DNA of 64,000 nucleotides, from assembly GCA_964035795.1 (NCBI GenBank), contig OZ038322.1, forward strand, positions 10,308,038 through 10,372,037, given 5' to 3'. This document shows positions 12,733-23,548 of the stretch, piece by piece; within the stretch, counting starts at the first letter, position 1; the number at the start of each line of letters is the position of its first letter. Made by a program: the position numbers and the translations under genes. This stretch comes from Pterobdella sp. o SKG-2022 (lineage: Eukaryota > Annelida > Clitellata > Hirudinida > Piscicolidae). The notes below the pieces were generated by a model. The model saw only the letters and a program-made list of their open reading frames with translations. It had not been told where the DNA came from and made no database searches.

Positions 12733-15700
12733 CTATGTCTCGTCAATATCGCTACCATTTTTCTTCCTTGCTCCTCTGATGAGTATTTAAGTTTTAAACT
12801 AGTGACTGTTTAAGTTAACGAAGGTTCACCTTTCTTTCAGTCTTTTACACTTAGGACACGATGCAGCTTTGAAACATTTCTTGTGGAAAATACCAAAGCA
12901 ATCTGGAATAATCTTTTATGTTATATCGATAACTTGTTAATCAAAATAAAATAATACTGTTATACCAGTAACTAAGATTGACATTAGTAAAGGATGGTAA
13001 AAATGAAACACCAAATACAACTGACCATCACAAATTGCGACGTTGGGAAGTTGGAAGTGGAACAGAAGGTTCTTATGTTGCTTGCAGATTTCACACATGT
13101 GACCTCGGCCAGTGCACAGCTTTTAAAGAGTTTGTGACGTAGTAATGACACCATCATATGTAGTATTTTGTTTAATAATGTGGCCTAAAAACACCTGAAG
13201 TTAATGCCACATGAATCTTATTCGTAATTGTATTGTATTGTATAATGATTCATCTAGGTTAGTACAAATTTAGAATTAACACTTTTATGTCTTGTGCTAA
13301 ATTTAAGAGGTTTATACTTATAAGAGAAGTGATTCTTTGTTTTAAATTATAGATTACATAATCACTTTGTCATATTGAGCAAATATTGAAAAAAAATATA
13401 TGAAATGTAGTGGAAAACTTGATAAAGCTTCGTAATACTAACATTACATGCGTTAATATGCTCTAAGCAAGTCTTCAATGTGTTTTTGAGTGTCGGTAAG
13501 AATTCTTTCTTCTTCAGCTTGATGTAAAGATTAATATATAAGATTGAGAAGATTTTTTGTTAATGAATATTTATAGCAATATCTTCATACTTTAATAATA
13601 AAAATTAACTTAAAATTTCATAATTTGTATACTTCAGGTCTTTAAACTTTTGAATACTTCTAAAACACTAATTAACATTGTTCACATCGAGTAGCGTCAT
13701 GTGAAACTCATCAATTGCGCAGCCGAAACCCCAGTTGGGGGCGACCATCATCATCATCGTTTTGATCGACTTACTTAACTACAGCTATAATAATCTTATA
13801 AACAACATCGTGTGTTAAAAAAAAATTTTAATACAAAGCTTAGTATAAGTATACATTACCTAGTAAAATATACATATAACTTTTCAATAACTGTACATTA
13901 CTTGATAATGCAAGCTGAACGTACAAAGTCTTCTATCTAAATACAATAACCCACAACTAGACTCACAGCAACAAGCTCGTTGAGAGAGTATGTATGGATG
14001 GTGTGCATATGTTGAAACCAATGTGTTGGACAGTTGTTCATCAGGTCCAATGGTCTGTTTAATGCGAGATTCACATTCAATATAATAATATTAATTTTTA
14101 TCATTTGGGGGTGCTTCCTGAAACAGCCTAAAAACACATATCAACGTTTGAACATAATATTGAGTGAAAAATATTCTTTTACTCTGAATCCTTAAATATA
14201 CCATAGTTGTTTATAAAATCATCAAAAAATAAAATAATAAACCACAGAAAAATCAAGGGTACACCATCACAACCAAAGATATAATCACCTGTGAGGAGAA
14301 CTGCAAGTGCTGATGAAATGATTGGCATAGTGCAATTGTTTTCTTGTCTGAATGCAGTCTCGCAATATCCGAACCTTGGTTATGAGGTTATAAAGTTTTA
14401 ACATAACAGGTCTATAAATAAAAATCTTCGAATCAAGCTACACATAAACAAAATCTTCGCCAATGTGAAATTTTTCAATTAAAAAAATTATAAATAATCT
14501 ACATAAACCAAAATAACATTAACCTAAATGCACCCAAAAAATCTCTGTAAAATACAGGTCAATGGCGAGATTAAAACCTTGTCATAGAGGACTGTGGGCA
14601 CATTGAACCATGCTTCGTCGCCCTTGGACGCAAGAAAGTCATAAGCGAACCGGGATACGGGGTGTGTTTTGAAAGACCAAGAGGTGAGGATGTGGCCTGG
14701 TATGGTGGCGTTATCAACGTGTCTTATCTCTCATTTCAAGTATAAAACATGCGTTTAAAAACGTTTATGTAAAACTTTAATATAATTTAACGTATACTTG
14801 AAAAGAATTTAACATGAAAATGAACATGAAGTCTCAAATTTAAAATTGGGAGAAGTAACACAACGTAGAAAGAAGATATAGAAGATCTTGTATGATTCAA
14901 GCTTCAGCATTAAACTACAATTCAAAATTAATATAACACTAATTTTTGAAAATCCTTAATCATTATAAACTTTGAAGCTTTTTAATATATAGAAATATCA
15001 TGTCCAATAATATTAAATACATACCATATCTATATGAATGATAACGATACTAATGCTAATACATTAATCCCGTTCAACAATAACCTGGGATAATTGATTT
15101 TTGACTGGACTTGCACAAAGAACAAAAGACTTTACCGGTGTACTCACATCGGCAACACCTACCAATACAGGCTGCAACATAGTTTGATATTAAAATTGAT
15201 GTTTTATCTTACAGGTTAATTCAATGCGCAGTTACTTAAAAACCCTTTCATTTTTTAATTTATTTATTTGATCCATAGATTAATTTATATATATGAATAA
15301 GTTAATTTTTTAACCTGTTTCGATAACAGAACCACACCCAGCACACTTATTCTTCTGCCTCTGCAGCAAGTCTTTGAGTCTGTAATCGTTTGTTTCAAAG
15401 GTATTCATGATTGCACCAATAGTAGAATATATAACAGCATATAAGATGGTTTATCCACTAAAACTAATGGTTAATTAGTAAATTATTAAAGCCTTTTTTG
15501 AGACGATTTTAGCTTACTTGCTTAAATGCGTCATAATTGTAATAAGTATCAATGATGATACGACTATGAAAAATAAATATCAGCTAGTTAGTTTGAACTA
15601 TTTAATGATCTAAAATATTTTTGATTTAATGTGTTTTAACTTTTTTAAATAAAAAATTCACTGTTTTGTACCTACTCAATACTTTTAAGAATCTAATTTA

Positions 15701-18700
15701 TAAAACAATACTAAAAAAATTGCAATCATAAAAGCATGGTAGAGGTGAATAAATGGAATAGTGACTTGGCTTGTTTAGGAGGAGTGCTTATAATTTGTGG
15801 TCTAGGAGGAGCCCAGTCTAATGTCCCTCTCAAATGCTCTTTCTGAAACATGTGTGTAATGTGTATATACATTATATTTATATTTCGACTTGTAAGTTTA
15901 GCCTTATCATAAAAACTTTAGCGTTAACGTTTTATGATAAGGCTAAACTTTTCGAAGATTATAGCTTTTGGTTGTCAATAAATGTATTGAAAATTCCTCT
16001 TAATAGATGTTTTCGTTGCAAAATATTGAAGAAAAATACATACGATGTCTCTGAAAAATTATATTTATATAGAATAAACTATACTTTAAACTAGGATAGA
16101 AAACAAGCACGAAGCATTGGTGTAACTAAATTCACTAAAATTTTTGTAGGAAAATCGCAGATTATCAATTGATACATCGTGATTATCGTTATTTTACTCT
16201 CATAAAATTGTGTTGATTATCTCGGAGTTCCTTCAACGATAATAAGTGAGGATGTCAAACCTTCTTTAATACAAGGTGGTCCATCGAGGCAGAAAACGAA
16301 TCGGGAAGTGGAAGTAACTGATAAAATATTTTATTGAAATTTTTAATTGAACTTTGTGTAATATACAATGATGTTTCAATAACTATTTTACTAGCGTAAT
16401 TACTTAGCTTCATAAAAAGCGACTCCACTAAATCATTACAAAATACTGCCACTACTATCAAATGACACAAGCATATGAAATAAGTAAGCTAACTGCACAC
16501 CTTTTGAGGAGCTTCTTGTTGGGAAACAAGCCAGTTGAACCTGGAGGCAGAGGGAGGAAGGTGCGAAGAGAAGTGTCGGATGAGGTTCATTGCTATCACA
16601 TCGGCTGATGTTTTAGTCTCGTTTAAACTTGCATGCACCGATGATGTGTCGGATGAGCTGCATCAGTTTTGATTCATTAATGACAAAAAATAATTAAAAG
16701 TTTCAAGATAGAATATTCTCCAAAAGTAAATCAATATCAATGATGCAAATCTTCATGATGCAAAACGGCACACTAACTTGGACTCGGTCATAGTCAAGAG
16801 ATCTGCATCTGAATAATCGAGTTTAATACAAGTTATGATGACTATCTACACACACCCTACAACCACCATTTGGCATACAATACAATACAAAACAATTTTT
16901 GTTAAATATCTTACGTAGCTTCTTTAGAATATTTTTTTATACTTAAAAATGAGACAGTTTATATACATTTATTATTTCTTAATAAAGCTGAAAGCATCAA
17001 AATTTAAATTTTTTGGAACATAAACGTATCAAAAATTATTTCATTTTGAGGTTTAAATAAATCAATATGGTAATTTAAATAAATAAACACTTGATCGTCA
17101 ACCTGAATAGAAAGAAGCAAGGGAGAGTGAAACGATGTCATCTTTGGTGCTGTATGTCCCTGCATTCAATTATAATTATCAAATTTATAAAATAAAAAGC
17201 AAGCAGGCTCAATAAAATCATTTATGGGTACTATTCATAAGCCCAATTTTGACTGTGCATTATTACTGAAAATAACAAAGTCGTATTAAGAAGCAACACT
17301 CAATGCTTTTCTTATTATAGCAAATCAATATATAAGCAGATTTACAACTCATACTCTTGATAAAAAATTAAGCAACCTATCAAATAAACATGAAATAAAA
17401 AAACAAAACAGAAGTATAAATTTTATCAAATATAGTAAGTGATTTTTCACTAGCAACAATAAACGGGGTATTTATAGAAACACTATTAATTTTAATAGTA
17501 TACAAGTATACTTGAGAATGTTACTTTGTTAACGAAAAGCCTTGTATCTTAAAAAAAATTATTAGCGTTCTTAAATATTCTCATATATTACAGGTTTTTT
17601 GTATAAAAATATTAGGCAGACCATCGTCACTTTCATTCACATAACTGCAGCTTTCTTTGGAGGAGAAGGATGAATCTGCGAGGTATGGTAAATAACATGT
17701 GTACCAATCAATTAAAACTATTTAAGCTATCAAGTATGGCTTGATTTTAAGTTAAATTTTAGTTGTTTAAAAACCTTCAAAGTTGTCCAAGTCCACACTG
17801 CTCATGAGTTCTGTGGTGGTCTGCTATGGTGATGGTTGTATATGGGGATTCAAAAGTTTTAGGATAATGCTAAACTTATCGAAAATTACAACTCTTGATT
17901 CTCAATAAATGTATTTATAAAATCGTCACATTTGGTGTTTTTTGATGAAAAAAAAAATCGGAAGATTAGTTTAAATCACTAACTGAAGTATTTTTCTTCT
18001 GTCTTATTCTCAGTCGTTGTTCACCTTCTTGATACCCTTGTTTGCAGCTTTCAAGGACAATATCGACAACACCATCATCACTACCCACATCCCTCCAGTT
18101 GTTATGGGTCAGCATTCTTAATGGACCTCGCTTTGTAACTTCTGCCTTTGCATCATTTTCTTCAGTGACATTCAACAGTTTATCATCACACCCAGTCATA
18201 TCTATCTCCTCACTATTACTTTGATTTTTTTCTAATGAAATGTTCTTTTCATGTCGACTTAATGGATCTAGACTAGAGGTATTTTTAAAAAAGAGGTTTT
18301 CACTAATGTTGTCATAATATTTGCTTCTGTTGTTGATGTTCTCTTCAAAGACCTTTGAAGTCTTCATCCATTTCACCTCTTCAATCCTCTGCAGTAAACT
18401 CTCGGAAAAACTAAAGTGCGCATTTTCCTGTGAAAATCATGGTTAAGAGAATGAATGTAATAATAATGATAATTTTATTAGAATTTTTCTCAACCGTTCG
18501 TTTTAAGGCGACGTCATAACGTAGCGAGACAAACTCATGAGAGATGTATTAAACAACTATGAAACACTATAGAAAAAACCTATTACTTTCTTTATTTGTA
18601 ATTACCCCCAAAAATACAACCCTATCGAGATCAGTGCAGTTGTTGAAGTTGAACGAGGAGATAAATGACAGGAGGTAGGGTGTGGTGCAGCTCTGATGTC

Positions 18701-21700
18701 GTCTGTGTCCCTTCGGTGTGCTCGTGTGCACTCCTTTGAAACCTGCTACCGTTGTATAATCGATAAATCTAATGATTTATGATGATTTGATTTGGTTGTA
18801 TTAAAGTGTGAATATAAACACTTCATTTTACTGCATAGCTTATTAAATACTTATCAAAATATTTATTGTCGATTACCCCATTACAAAAACCAGGAAAAAA
18901 AGAGGCTCTGTTGAAAACCTAAGACCTATTGTACAATCAGAAAAATTCTTGCCATATGCCTAATCAAACGCTGTTGGTTGAGACTAATAGACAAGATTCC
19001 ACAAGACCAGGCAGCATACCAACCCGGCCGAAGCACAACGGAGCACGTTTTCGCTGTTAAACAGCTAGCGGAAAAAGCGATACGATCAAGCAACTACAAA
19101 ATATATATTTTAATGCTTGATGTCAGAAGCTTTTGACACAGTTAACATAAAATTGCTACTTGACCAGTTTGAAAAATATTGGAGTCGGATGAGATGTTTT
19201 TACTTAGCCTTCTTATAAATGAAACATCACTACAAATCAAAGTTGACAAACATCTCAGTGGAAAAATCCAAACCAACACAGGCATCACTCAAGGAGACTG
19301 CCTGAGCGCCACTTTGTTCATATTTTATCTAGCCTCATGCCTCAATAGTCTACAAGCAAAAGAAAATCCCAACAATGAAAAATTCCTTATTGAACCTAAA
19401 TATGCAGATGATATCACCTGGGTTACAACCTCAAAACAACACATAGGAAATGCCAAATCAAAAATACCAATACAGTTAGCACAATACAACCTTGAAATAA
19501 ATATAAAAAAATCTGAAGAATATTCAATTCCTAGCATTACCTCATCTCAAAAATGGAAAAAATGTAAAATCCTAGGAAGCTACATACACAACAACACTGA
19601 CATAGAAAACAGAAAAATACAAACAATAAACACAATAAAAAAGCACAACCATATCTTTACCAGTAAAAAAAAATAAGTATAGACCACAAGATACGGATCT
19701 TCAAAGCATACGCAGAAAGTGTTTTTTCATAAAACAGCAAGCTATGGGTATTAACACAAACGCAAGAAGATAAGATAAATGCGTTTCATAGAAGACTCCT
19801 AAGACAAATAATTAATATTCGTTGGCCTAAAACTAATTCAAACATCGACTAATATCAAATATCAAAAATAGACACACCATGGAGCTCGAAAATAAAAAAA
19901 AGGGGCCTCAACAGGTTAGGGCATCTGATAAGACTCCCAGAAGAAACTCCTGCATGCAAGGCTCTAGAAGAAGTAAAAAGACCTGAAAAAAAAGCGAGGA
20001 AGACCCCCTCCTACATGGTGGAAGACTATCTTAAGAGACACAAACCTAAACTCAGAACAAATAGAAGAAATGTTTCAAGACAGGAAAATATGGAGAAAAT
20101 TTGTTAAAAACGTGATGCCTATAAACATAGGATAAACACGAACATATATATATATAATTATTTTTGATGTGTATGAAAAGGATAATTCAATGCCCTGATA
20201 TAAAAATAAATTTTTCACTTTTTATTAAATGCCTTCTTTTTGAAAATAATGATAGCAATGATAAAATACTTGAATCAAAAGATACATGAGATGTCTCTAC
20301 AAAATATGTTTCATTAAAAACTTCATAGCCTAGATAATGTGGTGATTAAAAAGTATTAAAAAAAGCTTAAATAATCGTATTTTCAACAAAATGCTATTCT
20401 ATACCCGAACTATCATTATCAAGTGCCTTGGTATAATTTTGTTTTAAGCACTAATTATTGATTCATATGACGACCTAAATGAATATTGTGGTAAATTCAT
20501 GCTCTTGATTGATTCGACTAGATGGAAGCTAAAAATAACTCATTAAATTGTGGTAAAGAGAATGAAAAAATTGTGATATTTTGAATTTTTATTGACCAAT
20601 GTCACCTTATATATCTTAACACTAAAAGTTTGGTTAATAAAAATTTGAAACATTCAGATTGTTCGAGCTTTACTATACTTTTATTACTTTTTTTATCATA
20701 ATTAATAATGCTTCAAGAAAACCCCGTAATTAATCTTACTCATCGATACGATTAGTTTCTTAGAAAAAAAACTTAATTTGAGAGAACTGATTTTTATTCT
20801 TTATTTAATGTATTTATTAATCTCAGTGTAAATCACTGATGAGAATTCCATTGAAAGCATCCCATAAGCTCGTTTATGTTATAATAAAAATTTTAAAAAC
20901 AAAATTTAATGGTAGATATATTATGTATTACTTCAATTAATGATACCTATTTTTAAACGGTATTTTCTAATCTTTCTCACCTAAAGAAATATTTTCGGTC
21001 GTTTTGTGATGGAAAGTCATAGCACCAGAATTAAAATTTTTAGATTCTTTAATGTCTGTATTGCCTCCCCTGAAACTAATGTTAAGAGCAGGGGTATTAT
21101 TTTCGTTTAAGCCCTGCTTGAATTTGTATGTGGGTACGTTGAAGTCGGAAGAAGATCGTACATGGAGGGAAGTTTTCGATTTGATGCTTTCTGAACGTTT
21201 GCATTCCATTGACGTATTTCGAGTTGGTGAGGGATTCGATGAAGCTACAGTGTGTATAATACATGTAGGTGTTTTGAATTGTGGGGAAGTGTTGACTAAA
21301 TCAGTTTTTGAATTAGTATCATTTGGAGTGGAAGATTCATGCAGTAAAGATGGAGAATGTTCTCTTCCAATATTGAAGAGTGAAGCTGTCACTGGTGCTG
21401 AAGTTTCGATCATCTGATTTGCTTGATGGCAGCGTGGTAGAGTGATTTCTTCTTGTGAATCTTCACTGGTAGATGCTCGAAGGTTTTTCACGTCTATTCG
21501 CAATGTATTTCTGTATAAATTCCTACTATTTTGGTCAGTGGTTAACATTTTAAAAAAGTCAGGACGATGATGTTGTAGGCAGGAAAGAATGGAAGAGTAT
21601 ATGGGACTAATCTCAAAATCTTGGCTAACTCTTCTGCCAAAGTGTTTTTCTGTTCTTTCGTTTCTTTCATTTTGTTTCTTTTCTATTGAGTCCTTGAATA

Positions 21701-23437
21701 CATTTTAAAACTGAATTTATTCTAACTATGAAAATATATTGATTTCAATTCAATTTTTAATCCAGAATGTTTGAAATAACTAAAAACTCTAAATAATAGA
21801 AAAATAAAAAGCCACTTAAAATTCACCTGGAATGTTAGAGAATGAGTGGACAATGATGAAGATGTGGATGATATGCTCAAGTCTTTTGGAACATCAGTGT
21901 ATTGATGTTTCCTTTTCCTCAAAAAACTTTCAATCTGTTAAATTAAATATTTATACGTTTTCATGGTTGATGTTGTTTTGTTGGTCGTATGCAGTTGAAC
22001 TTGATGGAGATATCTCTTCTACAGAAGATTATTTGAGGCTTTTTCATTTAATTGAAGCTGAATTTAAGCTCATCATTATAATTATCTAATATTTATTTAA
22101 GACAATTTAATTCTTTTTCTAAACACCAAAAAAATCTTATACAACTGGCATGTGCCTTTTAAAGGGGATACAATGTTGTTGTGATTAATTCCACCATCAT
22201 AGAAACATATATATGCTAATACATTTACATGATATGTTGTATAAAGCAAAAAGTATGTCTACATCATAATTCTTAAAACTTGTGTAATAGTTGACCATTC
22301 AACAAGCCCCTAAACTGCACCTTATAAAGGTTGACTGATGAAAGCAGAAAAAGGTCGTGTGATTCTAGAGATCGAACCACTGTGAACATGCCTTCAAAAA
22401 ACACAGGTTGACATAAGAAGGCATCATCTGACAAAGTTATTCAAATTGATGAATTTTCAGATTATTTATTTTGTTAAACAACAATATGAGAATAAGTTTG
22501 ACCACAGCAGCATTTATTTCAAAACTTTGTAAAAAATAAAAAATAGAACAATTATGGCTTAATAAATATATATAGGTATTCATTTTCTATATTTACCCGA
22601 ATAGTATTTGAAAAGTATGTGATAGTTATTAGCAATGCAGGTCAAATGAGTTGTGAGATTGTATGACTTTAGACATTTTTTTAGCCATTCAAGTGTTTTT
22701 GATTGAGGTTCATTTCCTTCAAATTCTTTTGTGAAGCAATGATAGGTTGAATGGTTCAGTTGAGAAAAAGATATACTACATGCAAGATCTTTTGATAAAA
22801 TTTCAGTCAATAAATTTGATGTATCTATATTATCAGTAGATTCTGTGTTCTGAAATTTCAAAAGGTATAATTTCATGATTGAGATGTTTGAATTGCTTAA
22901 TTGAAATCAAAATGTCCATACATTTTTGAGAATATAATGGTGAAGGAAAATGGATCTAAGAGAAAGGGCTATTCTTTGTATAGCTCCATATATTTTACAA
23001 ATATTTTTGGAAGGGTTTTGAAGCAAACCTTCAACTGTTGCTTTCAAGTGCGCCAATAAACGTAAACACTCAGTCCTTCAAAAAAATTCAATGAAGAATT
23101 AATACGAAAAATTATCACAAGTTATACAAATATATTTATTGGCTTTGATAATATGATGTTACTTCCTTAAAATTTGTGAAAATAAAACATTAAAAATTTC
23201 AATTAAATGAGAAACAAGTCAAAAACTACCTAGAATTACACAAGCCATCTTTAGATCTATTTAAATTTAAGCAATAAATTTTTTCCATTTAACTTCAAAC
23301 ATTGGAAAAATTCACTTTTTGCATAAATTCAAAAAAGTTGAAACTAAAAAAAAAGTTTTAAACTTATATAAATTAATATTGTATATTTATTAAGTTTTTT
23401 TTAATAATACATAAAAATACCTTTTCTTTGCTTCCAT
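12733..23437 (-). CDS. RUBCN: Rubicon, RUN-domain regulator of autophagy and endosome maturation
   Basis: Rubicon binds the UVRAG/PI3KC3 complex and Rab7 and restrains autophagosome maturation. Twenty-three exons agree in phase and give 1016 residues (human 972): 23421-23437, 22922-23075, 22597-22849, 21957-22018, 21827-21934, 20981-21692, 18621-18742, 17984-18427, 17775-17823, 17622-17675, 17103-17159, 16501-16604, 16261-16317, 15766-15842, 15315-15379, 15085-15171, 14578-14696, 14289-14425, 13967-14054, 13443-13517, 13026-13119, 12830-12902, 12733-12775. The N terminus has the RUN-domain LKATVEGLL and LEWLKKCL. The middle contains ENAHFSFSESLL, almost as in human. LDWAPPRPQII leads into the zinc-rich C-terminal Rubicon homology domain (KCAGCG, CRCEYTGKVFCSLC, CNLCTGRGHMCEIC, FHKKCFKAASCPKCKRL). 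The 17-nt first exon is fixed by phase. A LINE lies in intron 6. The last exon is the least certain; a read-through stop at 12826 is the alternative. Confidence 0.93.
15894..15950. repeat. Short near-perfect hairpin in a Rubicon intron
   Basis: Two arms of about 27 bases (AAGTTTAGCCTTATCATAAA and its complement) flank a three-base centre. The right flank, with TTCGAAGATTATAGCTTTTG and AATAAATGTATT, recurs in diverged form at 17855-17925, 32110-32170 and 45290-45360, so this is a dispersed small foldback family rather than a chance palindrome. Confidence 0.7.
17505..17580. repeat. Half copy of the large foldback family
   Basis: TATACTTGAGAATGTTAC, AACGAAAAGCCTTGTATCTT and TTATTAGCGTTCTTAAAT match, in order, the right arm of the foldback at 44438-44652 with scattered differences. 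It lies in the Rubicon intron between exons 10 and 11. Confidence 0.5.
18850..20160 (+). mobile_element. Decayed LINE with YADD reverse transcriptase, in Rubicon intron 6
   Basis: The plus strand carries, with frameshifts and stops, KPGKKRGSVENLRPIV, DQAAYQPGRSTTEHVFAVKQ, MLDVRSF, NTGITQGDCLSATLF, the catalytic YADD within EPKYADDITW, and a C-terminal tail (RLNRLGHLIRLPEETPACKAL, then a KARKTPSYMVEDYL-like stretch). The longest intact piece is 19179-19676. The 3' end runs into a short TA repeat near 20140. The endonuclease is absent, so it is 5'-truncated. It lies antisense to Rubicon. It is related to the element at 36780-38460 but distinct from the RTE-like copy in CAP. Confidence 0.85.
20277..20315. 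repeat. Dispersed repeat, copy 1
   Basis: AAAAGATACATGAGATGTCTC plus flanking ACAAAATATG matches 34598-34635 (AAAAGATACATAAGATGTCTC ... GAAAATACATATG). These are two copies of an unidentified short repeat, each inside a gene intron. Confidence 0.5.
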
Positions 23438-23548
23438 TGCATATAGATTGCGATATAAAATTCTCCACTCTTCTTCATCCGTTCGGTCAAGATATATTTT
23501 ACTCTATAATTATATTTTTGAGTTTTAATTTTTGAAGGTTTAACCAAG
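23438..23548. promoter_or_regulatory. Shared 111-bp divergent promoter of Rubicon and nucleolin
   Basis: Only 111 bases separate the start codons of two divergently transcribed genes, so both 5' UTRs and core promoters must overlap here. No TATA box or known motif stands out. Shared control is inferred from geometry. Confidence 0.55.

Noticed and set aside
22340..22390. Possible tRNA T-arm (GGTTCGATC on the minus strand).
   Set aside because: No matching stem, D-arm or anticodon arm could be found around it; it lies inside a Rubicon intron.
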